Source: Morella rubra (taxonomy: Eukaryota; Streptophyta; Magnoliopsida; Fagales; Myricaceae). Taken from it: a stretch of 64,000 nt of DNA. The stretch is from assembly GCA_003952965.2 (NCBI GenBank), contig CM025851.1:35134758-35198757 (forward strand). Reading direction: 5' to 3'. The notes below the pieces were generated by a model. It ran no database searches and had not been told where the DNA came from. It saw only the letters and a list, made by a program, of their open reading frames with translations. Both the position numbers and the translations under genes were made by a program. Positions 1 to 10,600 of the stretch are shown one piece after another; within the stretch, counting starts at the first letter, position 1; the number at the start of each line of letters is the position of its first letter.

Positions 1-46
1 CCACCACCAGAAGGTGCACCAGGGTCGACCCCCTTCCTTCTCCCAT
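1..46 (-). CDS. N-terminus of an unidentified membrane or secreted protein (partial, runs off left edge)
   Basis: Reading leftwards from an ATG at 46-44 the sequence encodes M-G-E-G-R-G-S-T-L-V-H-L-L-V-V before the window ends. The Leu/Val run after a short charged start looks like the beginning of a signal peptide or first membrane helix. The pyrimidine-rich leader upstream (47-360) has no ATG immediately before this one and looks like a plant 5' UTR. From memory, a short start of this kind followed by a hydrophobic stretch resembles DUF1218 membrane proteins, but 15 residues cannot prove that. The ATG and open frame are seen; the family is a guess. Confidence 0.45.
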   Translation of the reverse strand, partial: MGEGRGSTLVHLLVV

Positions 47-460
47 CTCTTCCTCCACAAGAGTGTGAACAGAATAACAGACAGAGAGAGATTTAAGCAG
101 TAAGCTACTGAGAAGTGAGAAAAAAAGGAGTAAGAGACAGTGGAAACTTTAACTCTACTTTGTAGGCAGTGGAGGGGAAAGCAGTGACTGTTGGGTCGAG
201 AAAAGAGGACGAATCTTAGACCCACGCGCAAGCAGAGACATTTGCGCAACACTTGAGAGTCAAACTGGAGTAAAATCATTCTCACTGGCGACTGTTCTTC
301 ACGCTCGTAAAGAACCGTGGGTCTCAGAGCTTAGAGTACGACGAGCCGAATCAGAAGATTTTTTATTTTTCTTTCTTAGCGCCATTTTTTTTTTATTCCC
401 CTAAAGCTAATTTTTTCGTGTTTGTTTTTTGTCTGTTTTTAAAGCGCCGAATTAGTGAGA
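47..460 (-). promoter_or_regulatory. Probable 5' leader and promoter of the left-edge gene
   Basis: On the minus strand this stretch is rich in C and T with CTCTCTCTGT-type runs, as plant 5' leaders often are, and it ends directly at the ATG at 46. I see no clear TATA box. No other gene is visible here. Confidence 0.3.
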
Positions 461-462
461 CC

Positions 463-809
463 ATGTTTGATTAATAATCTTGAAATTTTTTTTTTCCAAA
501 AACTTTTTCAATCCAGATTTTTTAATTAAATAATATTTTAATCTTTAATAAAAAAAATTCTCGATAATCCTTAGCCTCAATTTTTGTAAAAAAAAAAACA
601 CAAAAAATTTACAAAAATGGAAAAAAAAATATTACTCTCACAAATCTTGTTTACAAACATACTTTTTTACTCCCACAATTTATAATAAAATAAATTTTAA
701 AAGTTTTCTTTCTTCAAACATTTTGATAAGTATCTTACTCAAAATATATAACTCAAAAATTTTTCTTAATCATTACAAAAAAAAAATTTTCAAAATCAAA
801 CCAAACATA
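463..809. repeat. Probable AT-rich MITE
   Basis: The left end reads ATGTTTGATT followed by long A/T runs, and the right end, reverse-complemented, reads ATGTTTGGTTTGATT followed by the same kind of A/T run. The interior is over 80 percent A+T by eye and non-coding. The inverted ends suggest a small non-autonomous DNA transposon. I could not fix a target-site duplication, so the ends are approximate. Confidence 0.4.
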
Positions 810-849
810 ACGAGGATCTAGGTTACACCTAAGAAGGCTTTGAGTTTTT

Positions 850-2060
850 TTTGCCAGATAAACAAGAACTTTATTAAATATAAAAAATGAAAAAAATACA
901 TAGCTATAAATCAAAATTTAATTCTAATATCTTAAAATCTTCAAGAACAAAAGAAAATCAACTATCACAAGCACCAAACATGGGAAATAAAAATATTATA
1001 AGTAGAAGCAGAAAAAAAAAATTAAAAAAATCTCATATACAAAAAAAAAATGATAAAAAAATATTGTTGATGATGCCTATGGCGCTGCCTTTTTGGGACC
1101 CACCCCTGTACGAAATAGCACCTTCTTACCCGGGCAGAGTGGGTCTCGAGCGGGACCCACACTTCTCTCTTCGAATTGCAGACGCAATTCGGTCACTTGA
1201 TGATGTGAACCTTGTCAAAAATAACGAAACCCAACAACGAATAGGGAATCCAAGATCGTTCTAGGATAGCTTCGAATTGAAGACCTCAACCCGTTGTTTA
1301 TCATAAACAAGAACCTTGGTATAAAGAAGACGCCATAAACGGTGGTGGGAACTCCGTTTGATAAGTCAAGATAAACGCCACGGGAAATTCCGAAAAGTTC
1401 GAGAAGTTTTTCAAAGAACTAAAAAGAAATACTCTCACAATATCGTAAAAATGAAGGTCTGCGTTTTTCATTGCTTAGGCACCTATATATAGGTCGGCCA
1501 TTACAAGGAGAAAATCCTAACACAAATCACCTAATTAAGGGATAAATCCTACTCGCCTAAAAGAGAACAAGGCAACTAAAAAAATAAGGAAATAAAGCCT
1601 AACACGCCTAAAACAAAACACAACTAAAAAGGCAATAAAAGCTGGCGCCTACAAGAGCCAAAAAGGGAAACAAAATGGCGCCTAAACAGCCATACAATCC
1701 GAAACCAAAAAAGGGAAGAAAGGGGCACCTAATTGAGCCTCCTTAAAGTGGTGCCTAATTGAGTCTTCTAGAATATTATATTGCCAATTTGAGCTTAGCC
1801 TTAACCGGATCCTTCTAGAACTTGAATCATGTTGACAATCCTTTGTTGTTCATGTGGATCATGCTCAATGGGCCTCCACGCATTTGCTTGAGCCCATGCC
1901 TCTTGAATTAGACCGTTGAGTACATCTTTAAACTTCTTGGCTCGTGTCCTCGTAACCGGCCCAATTGGAATTTGAACGAAATCCTTCAAAGCGGTGCCTT
2001 GATTTCCATCATTACCTGATTTGCAGGCGATCCCGGTCCCTCTAGTCACTCATCTTGGGT
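850..2060 (-). mobile_element. Ty3-gypsy LTR retrotransposon relic (polyprotein tail plus LTR)
   Basis: The minus-strand frame at 2049-1801 encodes an 82-residue tail with the motif GPVTRTRAKKFKDVLNGLIQ, which is typical of the C-terminal end of Ty3-gypsy polyproteins in plants. It is followed on the same strand by about 700-900 bases of LTR-like non-coding sequence with a TATA-like CCTATATATAGG near 1482-1493. Only the 3' end of an element is present. It is a fossil, and the body (gag, protease, reverse transcriptase, integrase) is missing. Confidence 0.65.
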
Positions 2061-2826
2061 TTTCTTTTTGTTTTTTTTTTAAATAAAAATAAAAATAAAT
2101 AAGACTAACTAATATGACAAGACAAAAAGGTTACAACTCCGGGTTGGGTTTATCAAAGCAACGAAATGTCCAAATTATAAAACTTATGCACATTTATTGT
2201 TATGAATTTAGGATATAGAAAAAATTATTAAGGGTATTATTTACATTATATATTCTCTAATGTACAGCTGTACGATTCAATAATATATCACAAAATGCAG
2301 AAAAATAAAAGATACTTGAGAAATATGATGCATAAAGGAATTTTTTAGCGGGGAAAAAAAAACCACGAGGAATCAAATATGTAGTATATTATCGGATGTC
2401 AAAAGCAATTAGATAATATTATTTAATTGTTATAAAGGGCATAAATATGTTGGATTTTTATAGAAATTGAAAAGAAAAGCAAGGAGAATCCAATTTCCTC
2501 ATGCACAACATACATTGAGGGAGAATAGTTTAAACCAACTCACGTGATCCTGAAATAAGATCTCTACAATTTTTTTTGACAAAATTGTATGATATAATTT
2601 TAAAAGAGATGTTACTTGAAACATAGGTAGTATTTAATAACGTAGAGTCCATTTATTATGTGTAGCTCTCTCCAAACCACGCACATAAACCCTTATGACA
2701 TCTTTTAGTTTTTGTAAATCCATTTTGTATAAAATGGAATTGCAAATGCTCTTCGTCCCAGTTTTCTGATTATTTACGGACACCAAAGTAGAAGAAAAAG
2801 AACATTTAAAATGATCATCAACATCT
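2061..2826. other. Spacer and 3' UTR of the potassium transporter
   Basis: AT-rich, no credible reading frame. The part nearest 2826 must contain the 3' untranslated region of the minus-strand transporter gene. Confidence 0.5.
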
Positions 2827-5800
2827 TTAGACTTCGCAAGTCATCCCCACCTTGAGAAGTCGCTTCTTAGGAATCATGAAAACTTCATCCGCCTGCCTCA
2901 CGGATCTTTTCAACCAGTTATAGCCGTAGTTTATTGCAAATTTCTTCACCAAGCTAGACCCTTTGGAAGCCATCACCTCATTTTCACCAACCAGATAAAC
3001 AACATCCCCAAGTCTTAGTGCATCGTCCACTTTCCCCGCCGCTGTTTGCACCATTTCCTCCATCATCCTCGCCACTTGGTCCTCATCCTCTTCGTTACAG
3101 GCCAACGTAGACATCAGAACTTCTCTTCGTATGAACTCCTTCAACCTAGTCACCAACGCCTCCCTGAAACACTCCCACTCAGTCCTTGGATCCTTGTATC
3201 CATACCTCACAACACACCGGAAAATGCCTAGCTCGTGAGGCTCTATCCGTCCGAACAAGAACCGATCCTCTAGAGGGACTGTGCTGATGGGCAGAGACTT
3301 GATCGAGACAAAGACAAGAACTGAGTGCAGAGCTGGGACATTGGAGACATAATGTGTGAAGATTGGGGAAATCCCTTGGACAAGCTCAGTGTAGAATAGA
3401 GCAATGCCTGGGACCCGGTGGATGTTTGGATCAGAGGCTATCTCAATCAGTTTTCCGGTGGAAACTTTGTTCTCTAGCTCGTACATGTACTTCTTGCGGT
3501 AACCATAGTTCCACAAGTACATGATGGCCACAAGAATCAGGGTAAATAACAAAGGAAGGTAGCCTCCAGCAGTAAACTTATAGAGCACTGAGCTCAAAAA
3601 GAGGAATTCCGCGAGCATGATAGTAAGGACATAGAGGATGATCCAGAGGATGTTTGTCTTCCATATCATCACCATGACAAGAACAAGAAAGGTAGATGTG
3701 ATTGTAAATACAAACGCTACCGCAATTCCTGTGACAAGGATATGAAGAAAAATATTAGGAACTATTTACCAACGATCAAGATCCAAACAGAAAATATGTG
3801 ATCCAGACAATGTTGTTTTCCCCACATTAGTTATCCTAAGTTTGATGTCTGGCTAAAGAGAGAGGTCTACAATTTAAAATATGTGAGGCCTGAAGTAGCT
3901 AACCATAAGCGTTGCTGATTTTCAGTGTATCTTTGAAGCCAAGCGTGACCCCAACACAAGCCACCATGAGAAGAGTGTTGATCTCGGGTACATATACCTG
4001 GCCTCTGTATTTAGATGATGTATGCACTATCTTAACCCGTGGGAAACAGCCAAGCGCTAAGGACTGTTGGATGATGGAGAAGGAAGCTGAGATCATTGAC
4101 TGACTAGCGATGACGGCTGACATTAGAGCCACTACAAACATCGGCCAATATACAGGTTCTGCAGAAGATGGGGAACATTATTAGATGAACACAGAGAATG
4201 GGCAAGCAACAACAAAGAAACAAGGCTGTGTTTAAGGACCAATAAACGTACTGGGAACTGAACTATAGAAAGCATTGCTAACATCCTCAATGTTCTTTCG
4301 GAGATAGGAAGCTTGACCGAAGTAGGCAAGAATAATGGAGGGAAACACCACACAGCATGAGCTTATCTGGATTGAGCGAACATTGAAGTGACCGAGATCG
4401 GCAAAGAAGGCTTCAGAACCTGATAATGTTTGACCAACGTAACTGTGAAATCCAAATAACACGAAAGAATACAAAACTAGAAAATTGACAGCTTGACACT
4501 AATTTTTACCCCAACAGAGAGGCTCTGACTAGATTTCAATTTATCTTCGTAGATTCAAGGCTTAAACAAGGAGAAAAATGTGAAAATATTATTATGTAGC
4601 ACCTGTTAGGCATAGGATGACGCCTCCAAGAGAGATCCAGGCATCCTTCTTATTCCTTTTGAAATAGTCAATAATATACCACGGATTGAGTGCCTTGATG
4701 ACCCCCGTATCATACTTCAAGAAGTTGTAGAACCCAATTGCTCCAATGAAAAGGAACCAAATTGTAAGTACTGGAGCAAAACTATAACCGATTTTGTCTG
4801 TCCCAAACCTCTGAATTTGGAACAGAAAGATCAAGATTCCCACTGAAATCCACATGATCGTCGTATTAGTAAGAGAACTAGCAGCCTCCTTAATTCCCCC
4901 CACTGCCGACAACACTGCACCAAGTACACCATGTTGTGAATGTCTGAGCCGCAATACCATGTGCGTTATAAAACGAAATAAATAGGATGTCCCTCCAGTA
5001 ACGTACCTGATATGCAGGGTGTGAGGATTCCATCTCCAAGCACCATGGAAGTGCCTAGCATGGTTATGAACAAGATTAAATATTTGACTTTTTCATTCTT
5101 TTCAAGTACTGACTTAACAAAGGATGCCATCTTGAGCCGTCGGTTTGGCACTTCTAGTTGATAGTGGGATACTTCTCTGTCTTCAGCCTGCTGGTTGGGC
5201 GTCAAGCTGACCTTAGCGTAGCGGCATATGAGAGAGTACAGAGCAAAAGTTCCTCCTACAACATTTGCCATCATATGCATTTAAAAAGATGTAGATGATA
5301 GGAAAATATTTGATTAGAATTTATCCTTAGAGAGCAGTGGAACAACCAATCAAACATGAACAGGGTGATAAAGAATCAGATTCCGTAGTCTATTTAATTG
5401 TCCATGAACGCTAATAGGTACGCAGGAGAAAGATTACCATCTCCGTTGTCGTTCGCTCCCAGAACGATGAAAACGTACTTCACCAAGGTAATCAACATGA
5501 GCGAGTAGAAAATAAGAGACAGCACTCCAAGTATATCATCATTGTGCTTAATCCCATCAGGGAAAACGCCCGGTAACACATACAAAGGGGACGTGCCCAA
5601 ATCACCATATACGACCCCAATGCTCTGAAATGCTAGCTTCAAGACGGATTCCCAATCTACAGCCTGCAATAGTCAACACCTTTAACAATACTGCATACAG
5701 AAAAAACCAGAAGATAACAACAATTCAGCGAGACAGAGAAAAGAAAATACTTGATGAGGTCCATGGCCTTGATTTGAGGTGAATCTTCCGGACTCCAACT

Positions 5801-5936
5801 CGAAAGAATCGGCGATTTTCGAAGAAAGCCTCTGACTTCTGAGCACCTTGTCAATCCCATGCTGATGTTCTTCCTCTCCCTCTACGTGATTTTCTTCCCG
5901 TGAGCTTTCTCCTTCCATAATATCACCGCCCTCCAT
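2827..5936 (-). CDS. KUP/HAK/KT family potassium transporter, group I (HAK5-like), complete
   Basis: This family imports K+ across the plasma membrane, and group I members such as HAK5 serve high-affinity root uptake. Seven coding exons on the minus strand can be joined at GT-AG sites: 5936-5751, 5663-5438, 5255-5007, 4914-4603, 4419-4252, 4158-3904 and 3728-2827. The total of 2298 nt gives 765 aa, normal for the family (about 780). The N-terminus is acidic and hydrophilic. [14 protein letters not shown] opens the membrane domain (about residues 75-90). [20 protein letters not shown] crosses the exon 2-3 junction, [10 protein letters not shown] ends exon 3, and [14 protein letters not shown] lies in exon 6. 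Exon 7 holds the last helices and the long cytosolic tail ending [10 protein letters not shown]. All introns from the second onward are phase 1. The usual GDGVLTPAIS is here [10 protein letters not shown]. Group I assignment rests on the [23 protein letters not shown]-type segment and the C-terminal tail. I see no disrupting change. Confidence 0.95.
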
Positions 5937-6089
5937 TATGCCCCAGCACTCTTCCTGATACCAGCAGCAAGAGCGCAGAGGGCAGCGGAAATTGATCGGA
6001 AGTCTCTCACACGAAGTGGCTAAAGTTGGCTAAATACAAAGTTCTCGGATCCTCCCTCGAACGTGGCTGTCCAGGCAGCACTCTTAAGG

Positions 6090-6104
6090 GCCTCAGGCTT
6101 TTAT
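6090..6104 (-). promoter_or_regulatory. TATA box of the potassium transporter gene
   Basis: On the minus strand the sequence reads AAATTATAAAAGCC about 155 bases before the ATG at 5936. That leaves room for a short 5' UTR after a start site roughly 30 bases downstream. Position and sequence fit a plant TATA box; no transcript evidence is available. Confidence 0.5.
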
Positions 6105-6762
6105 AATTTTGCTACCCCTCAAACATGTGACCGAATCTTGCGGTCTACCAGCAAACCAGATAGTTTTAGGATTCTAATAAACAATTGGGAATTCATGGTC
6201 TCTTAGGCATAATATAATGGCTCTTTAAGTTCCCCAAATATTTATTTACTAATAATGGAGCAAATAATAGCTCTTAACCCGACAAGAAAGGACCTAGATA
6301 AAGATAGATCGCTTACTGGATACGAAATTGTGCAAAGACAGACACAAGTTGAATCACACTTGTACACTGTCTCTGATTGAGTTATGCTACGTACTTCTTT
6401 CTCTTCCAAATATTGGCACAGCCCCCACAAACTCTGAGGGCAAAGGAGAGAAGCCTGTCGCTCTGGGTGACGAAGAGATTAGATCAAACAGTGAATGCTG
6501 AGCAGATAGGAAAAGCCTAGATAGTTATAACTTGCTCCGGATTGAGAGTCTTCTGGAGAACTATTCCGTTGAACAGATTTTTCTTCCATTAAAGAAACAC
6601 GTGTTGAGTAGCTTTCGGGTGACAGTTGGTTACTCGATCTGTTGTTAATTAATTGCTCTCCAATTTCTAAATTTCATTTTCAAGTGCTGATCATGTGTTC
6701 TTCACGGGTACACCTAAAACTTTACTTCACCAAATACAACTGTACCTGCATAAGTTTTGGCA
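6105..6762. other. Spacer, presumed transporter promoter
   Basis: No reading frame or repeat I can support. It lies directly upstream of the minus-strand potassium transporter and so should contain its promoter. Confidence 0.4.
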
Positions 6763-7549
6763 GTACTATTCTTAATCGAATTTGGATGGTGAGTGATGCC
6801 ATGCCATGGTTTTGACTGCTAATAGTCGTTGAATGAACGTGTAGTACTCACAGCAGAACTAGCGAGGGGCGGTGGGGGTCAGCCGCCCCCCATCGCCTGA
6901 AAATCTGTTAAAATTTTATTTTTAATATGCCGCCTCCTTAGACTCTATAGAATCTGTTTGTAAATCTCAAATCTCGATGTTGATGGGTGATCACATGTTT
7001 TGCCCATCCAAAATCCTCTTCTTGTTTTCTTCATTCTCCCCATGTATACTTTTCCGAGTTTGTAACTTTCTGCTAGGTGCGGGTGACGGATAATCTGGCC
7101 CTCGGAGCTTAATAGAAGAGCTTTGAATATTCTCAGTTAAAGAAGAGCATTGAGGGTTATACTATTTCTCTCCTTTAATAAGTAGGCATTCGAGTAAAAC
7201 TCTATACTTTAGAGAGAGAAAAAATAAAAGCTTATATCAATTTTTATCTGCAATCTTTGTGTCGAAGAAAAGGGTCATCATATACGCAATTCAAAAATAC
7301 GGGCTCATTTTTTCTATTCTTTATTTTTAGAGGATTTCAAAACGAATAAGAAATATGGATTAAAAAGAGAAAAAGATCAAATATTCCATCTGCATATTTT
7401 GGTGTTCACTCTTTTTCAATAAATCAACTGATTAATCATTATTTTCTTAATAAGCTTATAATGTACTTAGTTCTTTTTAATTTGCTATTAGGTCTTAGTA
7501 TCTTTGAATTGTCAAGTAGGCCTTAAACTCAAAAACGTTACGTGCTTAG

Positions 7550-7885
7550 TGTTGGGGTTAGTCCCACAAAAATCAGCCTTCTTTAGTTGTGGTCGTTTTC
7601 CAACAGTCCATGGGAGAAATCAGTCCCACATCGGTTGTCGGTGTGTGCTAGCTTGAGAAGGCCCAAGCTGGTATCAGAGCCCAGGTTTACCAACAAGTCT
7701 CGGACCCAACAGTCCATGGGAGAAACGGGTTGTCTGTTCCCAACCCAGGGCCCGATGTGTGAGGGGGAGATTGTTGGGGTTAGTCCCACATCGGTTGTGG
7801 AAGGGGCTGGTGGTCAGCTTATAAGTGTGAGGGAAAACCTCTTGAGCTAGCTTTTGGGGTTGAGAAGACCCAAGACCACCCAACA
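7550..7885 (+). mobile_element. TRIM (terminal-repeat retrotransposon in miniature), 336 bp
   Basis: The element starts TGTTGGGGTTAGTCCCAC and ends GACCACCCAACA, with the 5-bp target duplication CTTAG on both sides (7545-7549 and 7886-7890). The start sequence recurs at about 7773 as the second terminal repeat. Just after the first repeat (about 7670) is GGTATCAGAGC, the usual primer-binding site matching initiator methionine tRNA, and before the second repeat is a purine tract GAGGGGGAGA. There is no coding capacity, as normal for TRIMs. The family depends on enzymes from other retroelements. Fossil or non-autonomous copy. Confidence 0.88.
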
Positions 7886-8379
7886 CTTAGTTCCTTTCAA
7901 TTGGTAATTTTTCCTTAGCTTTTATTCATTGTTCTACTATGTAGTGCAGTATGGAGTTTATGGAAATTTTGTTAGCTTTAATTCTAGTTTTTGCATGTTT
8001 GAAAATAAATCTGTTGCAAGATCATGTTATTCTTCTTCACAAAGTGGTAAATATTTTGAGTCCTTGTTCTGCCACTGGTGCCATGCCAGTGCTTCAGAAA
8101 ATTCGAGGAAAGGGATCGTTAATGTCCAAAGATTATTAGGTGGCTTGATTTCCTTTCCTGTGAGCCAGCAATCAGTGGAAACATGCATTTTTTCAGTACC
8201 TGCCGAGAAGAAGCCTGCTCTTAAGTTGGGGGGATAAGCCCTCGTGAGAGATTGTCAACTGTAGTGACTTGTCTTGCCGGCTTCGTTTACGCGGATATGT
8301 ACGTATTTTCATTCCTGGTGACAGCTTGGTCAGCCGACTTTGTTGTGCGGTATATTTTGACCCCTTTTTTATGTTTTGT

Positions 8380-8850
8380 TTTCTTTCTTTGCTTGATGTC
8401 AGGACAAATAAAAAGGCACCTATCTACCTAGCTAGATGCCAGAGAACTTTGTTGTGCATCTACAGAATCACAGGAACTTTGTGTTAAGTTGCAAGAACTT
8501 TTTGTCATGTTGAACTTAATTCGATAATATGATTTTCAGTAAATTAAATCGAGAATTAGACAAGAAATAAATGGGTACGTGACTTTTTAGACAAAAAAAA
8601 TGATGAAATTAAAAAAGAACAAACAAGGAAAAAAGAAACAAATCACTTATAAAAAATAATATGATAATTTCGTCATTTGTTGTCCATACGAAGAAGCTAT
8701 ATATATATATATATATATAGTGTTGTTTAATCCGTGCACGAAGGACAACCCGGTGACTTAATTCCAATTATTGCCCTTTTTCTATTAACGTGGTTTTCTA
8801 ATAATGATAACCATCCGCAAGCTGATAATAAAATAATACACATTAATTTT
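8380..8850. repeat. Local repeat unit R, copy 1 (interrupted at right)
   Basis: Shares a long stretch with 10630-12330, 12565-13390 and 29590-29830: a TTGCTTGAT(T/G)TCAGGACAAAT start, then AACTTTGTTGTGCATCTRCAGAATC, then a block with GTGCACG and ACAACCC and an end at AATACACATTA. It is non-coding. It carries a (TA)n run at 8699-8720. Its right side is cut by the inverted-repeat element that begins near 8855. Confidence 0.7.
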
Positions 8851-8854
8851 TTGA

Positions 8855-10600
8855 CTTAAATGCACCCACGTTATGAAAATGTTAAAAATATGTCTTGAGG
8901 AAAGAAAAATTATTTTTAAATCCTTGTGATAAGTTTCAAGTTAAACTTATGTCCTTTCAAGTTTCGTCGATGGCAATTAAAAAAGTTAACTAAATCTGGT
9001 GACATGACAAGTGTAAGCCACGTATGTACTAATCAAATTTGCTTGCGTGTCTCCTCGGGCCCACCATTGCCAGTCATTGCCCAGTCATCAAATTGATGGA
9101 GTCACGTACTGAAAAAAAAAAAAGACCTGAACAAAAATTAAAACAACGAAAATATCAGCCAGCTGAACGGGGTCGCATTTGAGAGACAGCATCTGTTTAG
9201 AATCACTCTGCCGAACCCCTTCAAATCTCTCTCTCAATCACGAAATCAACAACTTCTGGCCCTGCGGAACACGTGCACTTGCGCTGTGGTAATGGTGATT
9301 TTGTGGTGCTGGATTCTGAGAACCAGCTTGTGGTGGATTTGGGTTTCGCCGCTGAGGGTGCTGCGAAAGGAACCCATTTGAGTCCTCGGGTGTTAGAGAC
9401 CCCTGTATCCCAGATGGGGAGAAAGCATAAGGTTTCGGTTGTTTCTGGTGTTATATAGGTAAATAGTGCCTTTTAGAGGAGGAACCTACTGATGAGAAAT
9501 CGGAAGTCTCAAAAGGAAGGCAATGGGATTAGTTGGAAGAAAAAGTGAAAGAGTAAAAGAGGTTGGGAACGAGGGGGGAATGGTGAACTGTGAGTTGGTG
9601 TCTTTTCAGGGCGTTGTGGATGAAGGCTCACCGATTGTGAAAAGCAAGCTCCCATCTTGGCGAAAAATTGGCTTAGCAATGAAAATATCAACGAAATTAA
9701 TAGTTGTTTTTTGGCTCGTAAATTTTGACTAACCTGTATTTCTCCCAAACACCAGCTCGTAAATTTCTTCTCTAATGGACAGAATTTTCAAGCTCTTCAA
9801 TTAAGGGTTCGGTGCGAGAAAGTTCTTGCAGGGGGAAGGAAATTATGGAGATAAAGTATTAGGAGTTCAGATGCGAAACAGATGCGACGCCGTTCAGCTT
9901 GCTGATATTTTTGTTGTTTTAATTTTCGTTCTTTATTTTTTTACTTTTTTATTTTCGGTCTACATGGCTCCATTCGATGACTGGGCGATGACTGTGCTAG
10001 CAATGGTGGGTCCAAGGGGACACTTGACCTAATGATTCGTGCATACGTGGCTTACACTTGCCATGTCACTATGTCTAGTTAGTTTTTGGGAAAATACATT
10101 TTTCACCATGAACTACCATATATTTTATACTTTGCACCCTAAACTACCAATTTTGACACATTGCACCTTTAACTACCAATTTTTAACACTTTGCACCCTT
10201 TATCAAATTTTCAAACTAAAATGACGATAATGCCCTTAGATATTATTGTCAATTCATTAATTTCTCAAGGATATTATTGTCAAATGGAGGTGCAAAGTGT
10301 TTAATATTAGTAGTTGGAGAGTGTAATGTGTTAAAATGGGTAGTTTATGGTGCAAAATGTATAACATTGGTAGTTTAAGGGTGCAATGTCTTAAAAATGG
10401 TAGTTTGAGATGCAATGTGTTATTACTCCGGTAGTTTGTGGGTGAAAAGTGTATTTTCCCCTTAGTTTTTTTAAGGGTATTGACGGAAAAATTTAAGTTT
10501 AACAACAAGCTTATCACAGGAACTTAAAAATAACTTTTCTTACTTCAGAGACATATTTGCAACATTCTTATATCACATGGTATGTAGATGCATTTAAGCC
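8855..10600. mobile_element. Long-inverted-repeat DNA element, MULE-like, with a non-transposon interior
   Basis: The left arm (about 8862-9110) and the reverse complement of the right arm (about 9975-10590, minus a later MITE) match over roughly 240 bases. Shared landmarks are CTTAAATGCA, AATATGTCT, GTGATAAG, CAAGTGTAAGCCACGTATG, CCCACCATTGC and GCCCAGTCATC. Terminal repeats of this length are typical of Mutator-like elements. The interior (about 9110-9975) has no transposase. It has weak open frames at 9273-9458 and 9523-9732 that I do not recognise, and it could be captured host sequence. No 9-bp target duplication could be fixed, so the exact ends and the superfamily are provisional. Confidence 0.6.
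10088..10461. mobile_element. Mutator-type MITE, 374 bp
   Basis: Terminal inverted repeats start GGGAAAATACATTTTTCACC on the left and, reversed, GGGGAAAATACACTTTTCACC on the right. A 9-bp direct repeat TTAGTTTTT flanks them (10079-10087 and 10462-10470). The interior is a series of GGTAGTTTRNGGTGCAA-type units in both orientations. It sits inside the right arm of the inverted-repeat element at 8855-10600, and the left arm shows the uninterrupted sequence. Confidence 0.85.

Noticed and set aside
887-1264. 125-aa plus-strand frame near the left edge
   Set aside because: Runs through A-rich spacer and the edge of the gypsy LTR; Lys/Asn-rich low-complexity start and no domain.
3046-3231. Plus-strand frame inside the potassium transporter last exon
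   Set aside because: Shadow of the minus-strand coding sequence.
7583-7886. Overlapping frames on both strands at the TRIM
   Set aside because: They are carried by the TRIM repeats, which do not code for protein.
10257-10517. 86-aa minus-strand frame rich in LHLKLP-type repeats
   Set aside because: Produced by the repeated GGTAGTTT-type units of the MITE.
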